DNA from: Aspidapion aeneum
Taxonomy: Eukaryota; Arthropoda; Insecta; Coleoptera; Brentidae
Assembly: GCA_963576565.1 (NCBI GenBank)
Contig: OY755039.1
Location: 139,437,369-139,501,368, forward strand
Reading direction: 5' to 3'
Length of the DNA: 64,000 bases
Shown: piece after piece, positions 44,473 through 55,249 of the stretch
Layout of the letters: each line of letters opens with the position of its first letter
Position numbering within the stretch: the stretch's first letter is position 1
Notes under the pieces: model-generated
What the model was told of the DNA's origin: nothing
Seen by the model: only the letters and a program-made list of their open reading frames with translations
Database searches by the model: none
Position numbers and translations under genes: made by a program

Positions 44473-47400
44473 TTAATTTGTAGGCAGGGCGCATAGTTTT
44501 ACCAAAGGCCGTTTGTAGGTACCTTTAGTAGTCTTTACAATAGCAACCCGTGGAACATTATCAGAACCTTTAATAAGGTCTTCAATGCGGCCTAGGGGCC
44601 AATCCAATGGAGTGGAATTTTCATCTTTGATCAGTACCATAGTACCAATATCAATGGAAGCAAGAGGTTGGTGCCATTTGGCTCGCTGTTGCAAAGTGTG
44701 CAAATATTCGCGATGCCAGCGAATCCAAAAATCGCGGTGCATTCTTTGCAACAGTTGCCACCTGGACAGCCTGTTTAACGCAATATCGCAGTAGTTTGGA
44801 TCGGGTATTGTACCTGGAGGCCTCAAATTTAAAAAATTATTAGGAGTCAAGACCGCCAGATCAGTAGGATCGGTGCTTAAGGCACATAAAGGACGTGAGT
44901 TCATTATGGCTTCAACTTGGGTTAAAACCGTATTTAATTCCTCATAGGTGAGTATTTGATTTCCAACTACCCTGTGAAGATGAGTCTTTAAAGATTTAAT
45001 GTTTGATTCCCAAATGCCTCCCATGTGGGGAGCAGCAGGTGGGTTAAAAGACCAAACTATACCTTCCCCCTTCACGCAATCAGAAAAAATTTGTCGCAAG
45101 TATTTTTCAGAGGCCACGAAGTTGGTCCCGCAGTCTGAAGAGATCTTTGAGCATAGTCCTCTTCTAGCTATGAAGCGGCGCAGAGCAGCCAGAAAGGCTT
45201 CTGATGTCATATCAGAGACTAACTCTAAATGCACGGCTTTAACAGCGCAACAGATAAATAAACAGACATATGCTTTCATGGGTTTTGCACCTCTGGTCCG
45301 ACCAAGAGTAATCGTGAACGGACCACAAAAATCTATACCTACATTTTCGAACACCTTTGCTTCGGAAACTCTAAATTTCGGTAGGTTACCCATAGGGGGT
45401 TGAAGGGAGTTAGGTTTAGTTTTCCAGCAAGTATGGCAAGAACTTAAAACTTTTCTCACTACCTTTTTAGCAGACAATACCCAGAAGTTTTGCATTAGTA
45501 AAAAAGTTGTGGTCTGTATACCACAATGAAGATTGCTGCGATGCAAATCTAAAATCAGTAATTCAGTGAATTTTGCACTAGAAGGCAAAAGAATTGGAAA
45601 TTTTTTATCGTATGATAAATTTGAATGGCATAAACGGCCTCCAACACGAAGCAAATCGTAGCTTTCATTATGCAAAAATGGACATAATTTTTGAAAAGCT
45701 TTTGGAAGCTGTTTCTTATCTTTTAGTAATTCAATTTCTTTTTGGAAAGAAAAAGATTGTACGCATTTCGAAATAAAAAGTAAGCTTTTGTAGTAATCCT
45801 GATTTGTAAGGTAATCAGTAGCAAAATTGTATGAGGGATTTTTAAACTTTTGTAACCCTCGCAAAAAGTAAGCAACTATTCTCTTAATTTTAAAAAGAGA
45901 ACTGTATTTTTCAAACAAGTTGTTTACATAATATTCAACTGTTTGTTCGCAAGTAAAAACGTTAAAAATATTTTTTCGCTGTTCTTCCAAAACTGCATTC
46001 CCATCGTAAGTAACTGTCATAAAATCCCAAGTATTTGTAGGTTGGTTTAGAAAAGAAGGCCCTTCTAACCAAAAATAAAATCTTTGTAAATCAGAGGGAT
46101 ACATTTCCCTAGTACCGCAGTCAGCAGGATTTTGTTCAGTAGGAACATAATGCCAAAACTCAGGGCTAATTCTTCCTTGTATATAGGCAGTTCTATTCGA
46201 AACAAATGTTTTAAATTTGTGAGGAGATCCCTGAATCCAAGATAAGGTCACTGTGCTATCAGTAAAAGCAAGAATTTTATCAAATTTAATTTTTTCCGAG
46301 AACGTTTCTAGTAAAAAATCCATTAATTTAGCCAACAAAACAGCTCCTAAAAGCTCTAGTCTTGGTAAAGTTAGTTTACGACGCAACGGTGCGACTCTAG
46401 ATTTACTACAAACAAAAAAAACTTTAATGTTTCCATCAGAATAAAAAATTCGAATATAAGCGACAGCACAATAGGCCCGTTCTGAACTATCGCAAAATCC
46501 TACTAGCTGGATTTGACTAGCATTAGGCAAAATTATTTGACGAGGAATTTTAACAGAATGCAAAAACTTTAATTCATTTTTAAATTTTTCCCATTTAAAA
46601 ACAATTTCCGGACTGACAGGGTCGTCCCAGTTTAAGTCTTCTGCCCAGCAGTATTGAACAATTAATTTTAAAATTAAAACTATTGGCGCCAAAAAAGACA
46701 GAGGGTCGTAAATGCGGGCCAAATTACTTAAAATTGTTCTTTTAGTGCATGTTTGGAGAGAACAGTCGAAAGTATAAAAAAATTCATCAGTATGAGGGTT
46801 CCAATTTAAACCGAGAATTTTCAAAGTTGAATTTTCAGCATCTAAATCGAGAGAAAGAGCCTTCATCGAAATGTGTGACTCAGGAAGATCGGATAGTAAC
46901 TCGGGACAATTGCTCGCCCATTTACGCAATTCGAATCCACCTCGGCTAAGTAGCTCGATTAATTGATTTTTCATCTCAGTGGCCTTAAAAAAGTCATCAC
47001 TTCCCGAAATCACATCATCGACAAAAACTGCCTCCTCAATGATTTTTGAGGCAAGAGGAAGGTCCTCATGCTCTCTAGCAAGTTGCAGCAAAGTTCTGAT
47101 AGCCAAAAAGGGGCTACAAGAGACCCCGAATAAAACTCTATTTATTTCGAAGTCTTGAATAGGCTGGTTAGGATCAAACCTCCAAACTATTCTTTGAAAA
47201 TTAGTTTGACTAGGGTCAACTAAAATCATCCTGTACATTTGACGGATGTCGCAACAAAAGCAAAATTTATGCAAACGATAAAGTAATAAAATTTTTTGTA
47301 AGTCCCTTTGTAAAGGGGGCCCAGTATAAACAGCGTTGTTGAGCGAGATTTTGCCAGGGGCGTGCATGCTCGCATCAAAAACCACCCTCAGGGGGGTGCT

Positions 47401-49764
47401 AGTAGAATCTTTTTTAAACACCGCATGGTGTGCAATATAAAAATGATTTGAAATTTCGGTCGGCAAAGGTGCAGAAACCGGTTGCATATGATTATTATCT
47501 AAATAATCTTGTAAAACAGAGCTGTAGGCAGCATAAAAATCAGGGTTTTGTAGCAATTTCTTCTCAAGGGAGAAAAAACGACGTACGGCAATGGATCGAG
47601 TGTCGCCAAAATCTGGAGCAGTAACTTTAAATGGTAAAGATACAATATATCTCCCCTCCTCATTTTTTGAGGTAGTTTTCAAAAAATAATTTTCGCAAAA
47701 CTCATCTACGGGGTCAATGGCCTTGACATTAGGTATGTCATCTATTTGCCAAAATCGTTGTAGATTTTTATCTAAATTGACAAAAGAATCGTTCATTGAC
47801 GTAGTAAAAAATGTTTTAATTTGATTTGTAGTTGAAGGTGAAAGTGAAAGATTGCCCATTATTCCCCAACCAAAAATAGTATTAATGCAGACGGGGTTGT
47901 TGGGTCCCGTAGACAAACGACCATCTAGCAAAATGTAAGGGTACACATCGCCGCCCAACAATAAATCAATTTTATCGCTTTTATTAAAGCCTGGGTCAGC
48001 TAGTTCTAAGTTGGCGAGAAAAGGAAAACTTTTAATCGAAAATGAGGAATGAGGTAAATCACTACAAATTTTATCGAGTATTATCGCATCAAAATTAAAA
48101 ACAAAATTATTATCACGCAAAGAGGATATATTGCAATTAATTCCAGATTTTGCCGAAGTTGTCATTCGATCTAAGCTTTGTAGAGTCATGGCGATATTAA
48201 ATTTAGGAAGGCCCAAACTATCAGCACATGACTTAGATATAAATGAAGATTGAGCACCAGAGTCACAGATGGCGCGCACTGTGTGCCAATTTTGAAAAAC
48301 ATCCTGTATTTGTATTAAAGCGGTACAGAGAAGTACTTCGCGATCATTTAAAGACATACCAGTAACAATGGTGTTAGTGGTTCTATTAAATTCGGTAGCC
48401 ACGGGGCTCCTCGGGGGTTGCACTGCAGAAGTAGAGGGGCTACTCGCAGAACTAGGTGTAGAATTAATAGGAAAAAAATGTAAGAGACTGTGATGAAATT
48501 GGCCACAATGTAAACATCTTTTTTCTGATTTGCATTGCTGGGGTAAATTATGCTTTGAGGCCAAACAGTTGACACACGCTTTATGTTGTTTAACAATCTC
48601 AAAACGTTGCTGGGGAGTTTTCGCCAAAAAATTAGGACATCTGTATATTATATGATCGCCACTTTTACAGAGAAAACAAAAATTTTGAGGGTTTGGAGTA
48701 TTATTTAAGCCACTTTGGCCATTTGGAGACTGGGAGGCATTTTTGGAGGCTCTCTGAGTATTAGCAAACAAAGCAGATCGATTTTGAAACTTTGCTTGAT
48801 TTTTCTGACCTGAAATTGACAAATCTTTATTTTTTAAGTAATCTTGAGTTTGTTGTATTTGTTCCAACGCAATGCAATGGCTAGAAACAAAAGCACGAAT
48901 TTTATCATAAGAGGGGATCTCATTGGAGCAATAATTTTGCTCAAATGCCTTGCGCGTGGTTGGGTCCAACCTATCCAAGAGCATTTGTGCCATAATATAA
49001 TCCCAAAACTCCGTTTTAAAACCCATGACTTTTAAAGCACTTAAGTTTTTCGAAAAACAATCAAGCAAATTCCTCAAATTCGTAGCATTCTCTTTAGTAA
49101 GAGGAGAGAAGCCTTCAATTGCCTTCCAGTGAAGGTAAGCTTGTAATCGTTTATTTGTATACCTATCCACCAAGGTGTGGTAGGCATTTAAATAATTTTC
49201 AGCAAGGATAGGAATGTCAGAAATGACATCCAGGGCAGGGCCCTTTAAATTAGAAAAAAGCAAATTGAATTTTTCAAAGTTTCCCAGCGACCTATTATTG
49301 TGCACGGTAGCATTAAAGGCTTGCAAAAAGGTTGGAAACTCCTTAAATTCCCCTTGAAAAAGAGGTATTTTTATCCTAGGCAGTAAACCATGCTGGTTTG
49401 TGGAGGCACAGGGACTGCCCATGGGATTTATCGTACTGCTCAAAAGCCCTACATCTTCAAAGGGTAGTTCGAAAAGTTCGTAAAATATAGTGGAAATCTC
49501 GTCACAGCGTTTGCAAAAGTCCATAGACACTTTGGTTTCTACTACTAAGCGATCCTCATCAGAGGCTACCAACGTCAACAAAGTATTATGGTGCTTTTCA
49601 AAATCTTTTTTGATTTTTGACAATGTCCGAAATTTGACTTTAAAGCCGCTGTGATAGGCAGGGTCATTTTTTGCGAGGGTCGCGGATTCAATGATCAAAT
49701 TTAGCTGTGAAATCGCACTATAGCGCAAGGCTTTAGCCTTTAAAATTTTATCCGAACTAGACAT
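44473..49764 (-). CDS. BEL/Pao Gag-Pol polyprotein, intact
   Basis: The single frame of 1763 codons begins MSSSDKILKAKALRYS and ends TAA just before the polypurine tract. In order (approximate residues): Gag (1-360); zinc knuckles with CFLCKSGDHIIYRC (about 368) and a second Cys/His cluster (400-425); aspartic protease with ICDSGAQSSF (about 500); reverse transcriptase with FCCDIRQMYR and the catalytic FVDDVISG (about 915); RNase H starting near FCDSSERAYC (about 1090); integrase with an H2C2 finger ending CHTCWKT (about 1446) and the DDE residues in VGIDFCGPF (about 1478), SSDCGTNF (about 1545) and GGIWESNIK (about 1586). The order PR-RT-RH-IN and the fused Gag are usual for BEL/Pao. No env follows. 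With no stop or shift the copy may still be able to move. Confidence 0.95.
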   Translation of the reverse strand: MSSSDKILKAKALRYSAISQLNLIIESATLAKNDPAYHSGFKVKFRTLSKIKKDFEKHHNTLLTLVASDEDRLVVETKVSMDFCKRCDEISTIFYELFELPFEDVGLLSSTINPMGSPCASTNQHGLLPRIKIPLFQGEFKEFPTFLQAFNATVHNNRSLGNFEKFNLLFSNLKGPALDVISDIPILAENYLNAYHTLVDRYTNKRLQAYLHWKAIEGFSPLTKENATNLRNLLDCFSKNLSALKVMGFKTEFWDYIMAQMLLDRLDPTTRKAFEQNYCSNEIPSYDKIRAFVSSHCIALEQIQQTQDYLKNKDLSISGQKNQAKFQNRSALFANTQRASKNASQSPNGQSGLNNTPNPQNFCFLCKSGDHIIYRCPNFLAKTPQQRFEIVKQHKACVNCLASKHNLPQQCKSEKRCLHCGQFHHSLLHFFPINSTPSSASSPSTSAVQPPRSPVATEFNRTTNTIVTGMSLNDREVLLCTALIQIQDVFQNWHTVRAICDSGAQSSFISKSCADSLGLPKFNIAMTLQSLDRMTTSAKSGINCNISSLRDNNFVFNFDAIILDKICSDLPHSSFSIKSFPFLANLELADPGFNKSDKIDLLLGGDVYPYILLDGRLSTGPNNPVCINTIFGWGIMGNLSLSPSTTNQIKTFFTTSMNDSFVNLDKNLQRFWQIDDIPNVKAIDPVDEFCENYFLKTTSKNEEGRYIVSLPFKVTAPDFGDTRSIAVRRFFSLEKKLLQNPDFYAAYSSVLQDYLDNNHMQPVSAPLPTEISNHFYIAHHAVFKKDSTSTPLRVVFDASMHAPGKISLNNAVYTGPPLQRDLQKILLLYRLHKFCFCCDIRQMYRMILVDPSQTNFQRIVWRFDPNQPIQDFEINRVLFGVSCSPFLAIRTLLQLAREHEDLPLASKIIEEAVFVDDVISGSDDFFKATEMKNQLIELLSRGGFELRKWASNCPELLSDLPESHISMKALSLDLDAENSTLKILGLNWNPHTDEFFYTFDCSLQTCTKRTILSNLARIYDPLSFLAPIVLILKLIVQYCWAEDLNWDDPVSPEIVFKWEKFKNELKFLHSVKIPRQIILPNASQIQLVGFCDSSERAYCAVAYIRIFYSDGNIKVFFVCSKSRVAPLRRKLTLPRLELLGAVLLAKLMDFLLETFSEKIKFDKILAFTDSTVTLSWIQGSPHKFKTFVSNRTAYIQGRISPEFWHYVPTEQNPADCGTREMYPSDLQRFYFWLEGPSFLNQPTNTWDFMTVTYDGNAVLEEQRKNIFNVFTCEQTVEYYVNNLFEKYSSLFKIKRIVAYFLRGLQKFKNPSYNFATDYLTNQDYYKSLLFISKCVQSFSFQKEIELLKDKKQLPKAFQKLCPFLHNESYDLLRVGGRLCHSNLSYDKKFPILLPSSAKFTELLILDLHRSNLHCGIQTTTFLLMQNFWVLSAKKVVRKVLSSCHTCWKTKPNSLQPPMGNLPKFRVSEAKVFENVGIDFCGPFTITLGRTRGAKPMKAYVCLFICCAVKAVHLELVSDMTSEAFLAALRRFIARRGLCSKISSDCGTNFVASEKYLRQIFSDCVKGEGIVWSFNPPAAPHMGGIWESNIKSLKTHLHRVVGNQILTYEELNTVLTQVEAIMNSRPLCALSTDPTDLAVLTPNNFLNLRPPGTIPDPNYCDIALNRLSRWQLLQRMHRDFWIRWHREYLHTLQQRAKWHQPLASIDIGTMVLIKDENSTPLDWPLGRIEDLIKGSDNVPRVAIVKTTKGTYKRPLVKLCALPTN

Positions 49765-50849
49765 GATTTAAAAAAAAATCCAAAAAATAATTGACAAAAA
49801 TTAGGTAAACTGAAAAAAAAATCAAAATTTGGACACCCTGTATAAATATTAATGTCCTACGTTTAATTACAATAATCAAACTATAAGCGCACAAAAGTAA
49901 AGAAAATACCCGATGCAAACTAATGATAACAAAAAACTTGTGTATAAGTTTTTTTATCTTCGCCTCGCGAATTCAAATAAGTAGGTACCTATGTATTAAA
50001 TTTAAAAATAAATACCTACAAATCAAAAGCATTTAATTTGGTAAAACTATTTATCTGCCTTTACACGAAAACAAATTCTCAAGTTAAGAATTAAATTTCC
50101 TTCAAAATTTATTATGCACGCAAAAAATGGATACAATCATAGCCATTTGCAGACAGATATTATAATAGTAAATTAGAAATAGATATATTCATAGCAATTT
50201 TTACGCAAAAACGAATATAGTAAAGCATCCGCAATCGGATATAGTCATAGCAATTTGCAATAAGCAAAAATGAATATGGCAATTTGGAGATTTTTTTTCG
50301 AGCAAATTGGATATAATTATAGCAATCCACAAATGTGAAGGCACAACGGCTAAAATAATAGCACTTTGCAGACACTATTTTAAACTATTTCCAGTGACAA
50401 ACAAAAAAAACACCCAAATACCATACGGTTTTTTTTTTTTACAAAAAAGAAACGAAAAAACTTGATTTATTCGAAACAAAAAAAAGCATAGTAGTTTACA
50501 GATTTTATCTGTGTTTGGTTTTTCGCATGAAAAGGTTAAATTTATTGGTAAAAATATTTAATTTTTACACAAAAAAAATCGCAAAATGTATTTTAGAAAC
50601 CTAGGGGTTTTCTAAAGTAGGCATGTAAGAAAAACAAGGGTTTTTCTTGCATTTGTTTTTACACAAAAAAAAATCGCAAAATGTATTTTAGAAACCTAGG
50701 GGTTTTCTAAAGTAGGCATGTAAGAAAAACAAGGGTTTTTCTTGCATTTAAAACCAGTAAAAAAGGCATTTAGGAAAAACAAGGGTTTTTCTTGCATTTG
50801 AAACCAGTAAAAAAAACTAACCTAAAAAGGCAAAAAAACGATTCCAGAA
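49765..50849 (-). other. Leader region of the BEL/Pao element with tandem repeats
   Basis: Untranslated region between primer-binding site and Gag start. It has two nearly identical units of about 94 bp (about 50563-50748) with TTTTAGAAACCTAGGGGTTT and AAGAAAAACAAGGGTTTTTC, followed by a partial third. No coding frame. Packaging or dimerisation signals would be expected here but cannot be read directly. Confidence 0.7.
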
Positions 50850-50867
50850 ATCCGGTTCGAAGGACCA
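50850..50867 (-). promoter_or_regulatory. tRNA primer-binding site of the BEL/Pao element
   Basis: Starting four bases after the 5' LTR, the minus strand reads TGGTCCTTCGAACCGGAT. It begins with TGG (complement of tRNA CCA) and contains TTCGAACC, the complement of a T-loop, so a tRNA 3' end would pair here to prime minus-strand DNA synthesis. The tRNA identity is not certain. Confidence 0.8.
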
Positions 50868-50871
50868 AAAA

Positions 50872-51579
50872 TGGGGCTCCCTGGTGGTCCAGATAGGAGA
50901 GTTGTCTGGAATTTAACGGTGTCAGATGTGGACTGTAATTTTAAGGGAATAAGGTCATAGGCTAAGCTGGTACAAGGGATTCTGAAATGGTCTAGTTTAC
51001 CTTCTAGGTTAGTGTAGCAATAAACAAATGTATGTAAGGTAAAAATAATGCATTTTCACTTACCATTTTTATACAGGAAGTGGAACTCATGGGAGGACAC
51101 GCTGTTTAACCGTGTTTTTTGCACCCCACATGAATGTGGTAGGAGAGTCGCTAACACGCGTGTATTATCGTTCGAAGGCGAAACGGTTCTCCGTTCCGGC
51201 AGCAGGTATCGCTGCTGCGTTCATTCTCCCACATGGCGCCCAGTGGCGTCGTTAATCCATAGGCGTAGGAGAAAAGGGAATAAGTAGGAGGGAATGAGAT
51301 TACGAAGGTCCATATTAAAGGAACTAGGAACCTTAGTAATTCAAAATGCATTTTATGTAAAGTAAATTGATTATAGCAAATTGTAATATTTGCCTTTAAA
51401 ACCGCGGGAGTTTCAAATGCAAATAACCCAGTAATTTTAGGTACTTAATTAGTTAATTAATACTAAATAAACAAAAAATAGAAAATGCTCTAGTGAATCA
51501 CCAAATAGCCTAATTCGAACCAATTTGGTAAATTATAGTAAAAAGAACATATTTACAAAAAGGAAGGCGGGACGAACCA
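50872..51579 (-). repeat. 5' LTR of the BEL/Pao element
   Basis: 708 bp, base for base like 43723-44430 as far as I can compare. It contains the promoter and start of the element's RNA in family terms; individual promoter boxes are not evident. Confidence 0.95.
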
Positions 51580-51952
51580 AATGTAAATATACTTTCTTTT
51601 TATTTAAAAACATTAAATCGTGTTAGGGACATCAAAAGGTAAGTTTTCAACAAGGTTTATGAAAAACAAAAAAAACGTGAAAAATCAAAAACAAAAAACC
51701 GGTTTTTCTATTTTACTCAGAAAATTTAAGGTTATGTAAAAAAATTATTATGACAAAAGTTGTAAACCTTCTTAATACCTATAACTTTTGACTTTAACTC
51801 TTTTTGATAGGAGGTCTAGTTTCGCACCGTGAAAACCGTTACTACTAAAAGTTCAGCCTATTTCACCCTAATAACTCGGACCGAGTCGAATTAATTTTTC
51901 CTGTTGATTTCAATATATTTTCTTTAATTTCCAATAATTTTTTTGCAGTCAC

Positions 51953-52102
51953 TAGTTTTTTATCTTTTTCACCTTTATCTGCACTAGAAGTATGATTTTT
52001 TCTATGCATGCAAAATATGAAACTTACTAGTTTTTTCTCTTTTTCACCTTTATCTGCACTAGAAGTATGATTTTTTCTATGCATGCAAAATATGAAACTT
52101 AC
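51953..52102 (-). repeat. Two 75-bp tandem units at the Vamp7 exon 3 donor
   Basis: Units at 52102-52028 and 52027-51953 (minus strand) are almost identical, each starting GTAAGTTTCATATTTTGCAT. The first GTAAGT is the normal exon 3 donor; the second copy supplies another GTAAGT 75 nt downstream. Each unit is an open 25-codon segment in the Vamp7 frame. A third unit start (GTGACT) at 51952 is diverged. Confidence 0.85.
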
Positions 52103-52170
52103 CCCTGAATTTAAATTCTCAGCCTTGTTTACTAGAAGTTCCAATCTCTCCCCTCTCATTGCTACACTAT
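52103..52170 (-). CDS. Vamp7: Vamp7 exon 3: core of the R-SNARE motif
   Basis: Acceptor TTAATTTTCAG and donor GGG|GTAAGT bound 68 nt. After the split Asp codon it encodes SVAMRGERLELLVNKAENLN and two more residues (SG). The central Arg of RGERLE is the ionic zero-layer region typical of VAMP-type R-SNAREs. The phase fits exon 2 (one base carried over) and exon 4 (phase 0). A foldback element ends about 180 bp downstream and the RTE copy B lies upstream in intron 2. Confidence 0.92.
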
Positions 52171-52599
52171 CTGAAAATTAAGAAAAGCACCAAGTTTATA
52201 TTTTAAATATTTTTATTTAATCCAAATTAAGTCAAATTTGTCCTCTATAAACTAAACATCCAACCAAAAAAAGCTGAATTTGAATTTCATCATCTTTGAG
52301 CCCTATTTTTAGACCAAATTGGCAGTTTTTTATATTTTCAAAATTTACCGCAAATATGGCCACTGTCCTTTTAAAAGAAAACAGTCAAGCTTTCTAAGTT
52401 AGTTTCGGTATTTTTGGGTATATTTGTGGGATGGCGCCAGTTTTAGGAGCTGCAATTTTTAAAAAAATCTGAAACTAAAATATATGTTTGCGTGTTTTTG
52501 TAAAGTAAAGTGTTGGGATTCTTTTTTTTAACAAAAAAAGAAAAAATTATCAAATTTTAAAAATAAAATTTTGTTGGCTTCATCTGGGTTACCTAAAAT

Positions 52600-55249
52600 A
52601 TATATATATATATTTATCGGTTTCACAACGTTCTACGTCTTCCGATACCCAATCTCCACTCGTTTCTGTTTGCCCATAATTCATCATCTAGGCCTCTTAT
52701 TCTTATTTCACTGTCTATTCCTTCTCTCCAGCTTCTCCTTGGCCGTCCTCGTTTTCTTCGGCCAGTTGGTTTCCATTGTAGTATTTGTTTAGGTAGTCTT
52801 TCGTCATTCATTCTTTGTACATGTCCGTACCACACCAGTTGTTTTGTTCTTATATCATCCACTAAAGTACGTTCACCTACTGTCATAATTTCTCTTATTC
52901 TTTGATTTGTAACTCTTTCTCTTTTTGATTTCCCTGCTGCTCTTCTCCAATAGTCCATCTCCGTAGCGGAAAGCATTTTTTCTGTTCTATCCTTGATTGG
53001 CCATACTTCTGAGCCGTATGTAATAATACTTTTTATAATGGTGTTATATATAAGCTTTTTGTTATGTTTTGATATACTTTGGTCCCAAATTATTCCATTT
53101 AATAAAGTTATTGCTTTTCTTCCTTGTACGTTTCGATCTTTTATAGCTTTGTCTAGTGTTCCGTCAGCTGTAATTTTTAGACCTAAGTATTTATACTCAT
53201 CACAGGAGTGAATTCGCTGCCCGGTATTTAAGATTAGATCCTGTTTCATTCCACCGATACACATATACTCTGTCTTATTGAGATTAACCTCTAGTCCCCA
53301 CTTATTGTACTCTTCTATTAGTTTTCGTGTCATATATTCGAGGTCGTCATAATCCTGAGCCACTACTATCTGATCATCGGCGAAACATAAAGTATACAAG
53401 GTGGTTTCGTCCAACGGAATTCCCATGTTTTGGCATTTTCTCTTCCATACTTTAAGGACTTGTTCCAAGTATATCTTGAAGAGCGTAGGCGAGATACAGC
53501 AACCTTGTTTAAGACCTTTATTTACTTGAAAGCCTTTGGTTAGTTTTGCTTTTATTTTAAGTTTTGCCTTACTATTGCGGTATAACTCTTGGATGGCCTT
53601 AATTAGTTGTACGCTTATGTTTGTGTTTTCCAACGCTTTCCAAAGTAGATTTAGTGGTATACTATCATATGCCTTCTGCAAATCCACGTAAAGCAGATGC
53701 AGCTCTTGACCGTATGCCATTTTCTTTTCAATAACTTGGGTTATACAAAAGAGATGATCTGAAGTCGATCTACCCGCCCTGAAACCAGCTTGTTCTTCTG
53801 CCTCCATGTCTTTATATTCGCTCTCTACTTTATTTCTTATTATTTTACTGTATATTCTGCTTAGCGTACTAGTCACAGATATACCTCTATAATTGTCACA
53901 TATATCTTTCCTTCCTTTTTTGTGTATTGTGGATATATATGACGTTTTCCACTCAGTTGGGACTACAGTTCCATTTAAATATTTTTGGAAAAGATTCCGT
54001 AATCTCCAAAACAGTTCTTCAGTGCCATATTTAATAAGTTCGGCTGGGATATTTCCGGGTCCGGCAGATTTACCGCTTTTTAAGGTTGTGCACACGTTTT
54101 TGACCTCAGAGATTGTGAGGGGTACTGGAGATCCCATCGTTCTAATTATATTGTCTCTTGCGTCTTCCTTGAATTCTGCTCTATCTTCAGTTAAAAGTTT
54201 TTTAAAATGCTCATCCCATTCTTTGTCTGGTATTGGTGAAATGATATCTCTGCATGTTTCTTTTTTAATCGATCTTATAGTTTTCCAGCTTTCGGTACTT
54301 CTCCTACCTCCTAAGTAAGAATCTATTTTCTGACACTTTTGCGTCCACGAATGATTTTTCTTATCACTGATCATTCTTCTCACCTTTGATTGCGCGATTT
54401 TGTATTCTTGTCTGCTTCTATCTGTCTTTTGGGATAAGTAGGTGTGATATAATTTCCTTTTTTCCTCTATTTCTCTCTCAATCTCAGCATCCCACCAGTA
54501 TGGTTTTCTTCTTTTAGAAGTTTCTTCCACTAATCCTAGTGCTTCTTTTGCAGCTTGGTGGATGCTTAATGTAATACATTCGTATTCCTCATCTGGGGTT
54601 TCACCTGAACTTGTATTAAGTTTTTCGTTCAGTCTCTTTTTGTATAAGTTTTTTACGCTGTCATGTTCTAGGCTTAGTAGATTATATTTACAGTGATCAA
54701 TTTCTTCAATCACTGTATCATCAAGATGTTGTTGATGCAGGCTTCGGCCTTGATAAGGAAAGAGAATTTTGGACTCCAGAAAATAGTGATCACTTCCGCA
54801 TGTTGATCCACGCTTTGTTCTGACATCTTGAATTTTTAGTTTTGCCTTTTGTTTAGTGATAAGATAATCAATGACGGATTTCAGGTTTTGTGAGGGTTTG
54901 GTCCAGGTATATTTGTGTATTTCCTTATGTTGAAAAAAACCGTTTTGGATTTTTAGGTTTAATTGCTCACATACTGTAATTAGCCGGTTTCCATTGTCAT
55001 TAACAAGATTTTCTCCATATTGGCCAACTGTCAGATCATTAACTCTGTTACCGGTTCTACTATTTAAATCTCCCAATATGACAATTTCTCTAGATGCACT
55101 TACTGCTGATATTTCATTGTGTATTTCTTCAAAAAAATTGTCTTTCACGGCTACATTTGCATCGTCGTTATACGCATAGATTCCAAAAATCGTAAGTCTC
55201 ATTCCTTTTATTGTTATATTCATTTTAATTAGCCTTTCATACCTAAAAT
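52600..55249 (-). pseudogene. RTE retrotransposon copy B, long but 5'-truncated
   Basis: An open minus-strand frame (55259-52623, 878 codons) spans most of an apurinic endonuclease domain (VILGDLNSRTG, IDYLITKQ, CGSDHYFLES) and a complete RT: WKTSYISTIHKKGRK, AEEQAGFRAGRSTSD, motif A YVDLQKAYDS, GLKQGCCISP, FADDQIVVAQD, then LVWYGHVQRMNDERLPKQ and a basic tail. The first part of the endonuclease is missing at the HINE junction, so it cannot start a new round unaided, but no stop or shift breaks the rest. The 3' end is a (TA)n tail at about 52597-52612. It is nearly identical to copy A. It sits in Vamp7 intron 2 in the gene's sense direction. Confidence 0.9.

Larger units (their letters stand above)
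43723..51579 (-). mobile_element. Full-length BEL/Pao LTR retrotransposon
   Basis: Two 708-bp LTRs that look identical on reading, a 5-bp target duplication AATGT (43718-43722 and 51580-51584), a primer-binding site, a polypurine tract and one uninterrupted 1763-codon Gag-Pol frame. The structure is complete and the LTR match implies very recent insertion. It lies in Vamp7 intron 3 in the same transcriptional direction as the gene. Confidence 0.95.
41521..51921. mobile_element. Large foldback element containing HINE copy 3 and the BEL element
   Basis: The left arm (about 41521-41880, containing TTCGAGTTATTAGGGTGAAA) is inverted at about 51590-51921. Removing the later HINE (42781-43522) and BEL (43723-51579) insertions leaves about 1.8 kb. 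The centre (42050-42780) is clearly richer in GC than the arms and contains a small open frame. No target duplication is evident. It ends about 180 bp from Vamp7 exon 3. Confidence 0.6.

Noticed and set aside
50563..50748. Tandem units in the BEL leader considered as a CRISPR-like or satellite array
   Set aside because: Only two full units without spacers, located in the element's untranslated leader.
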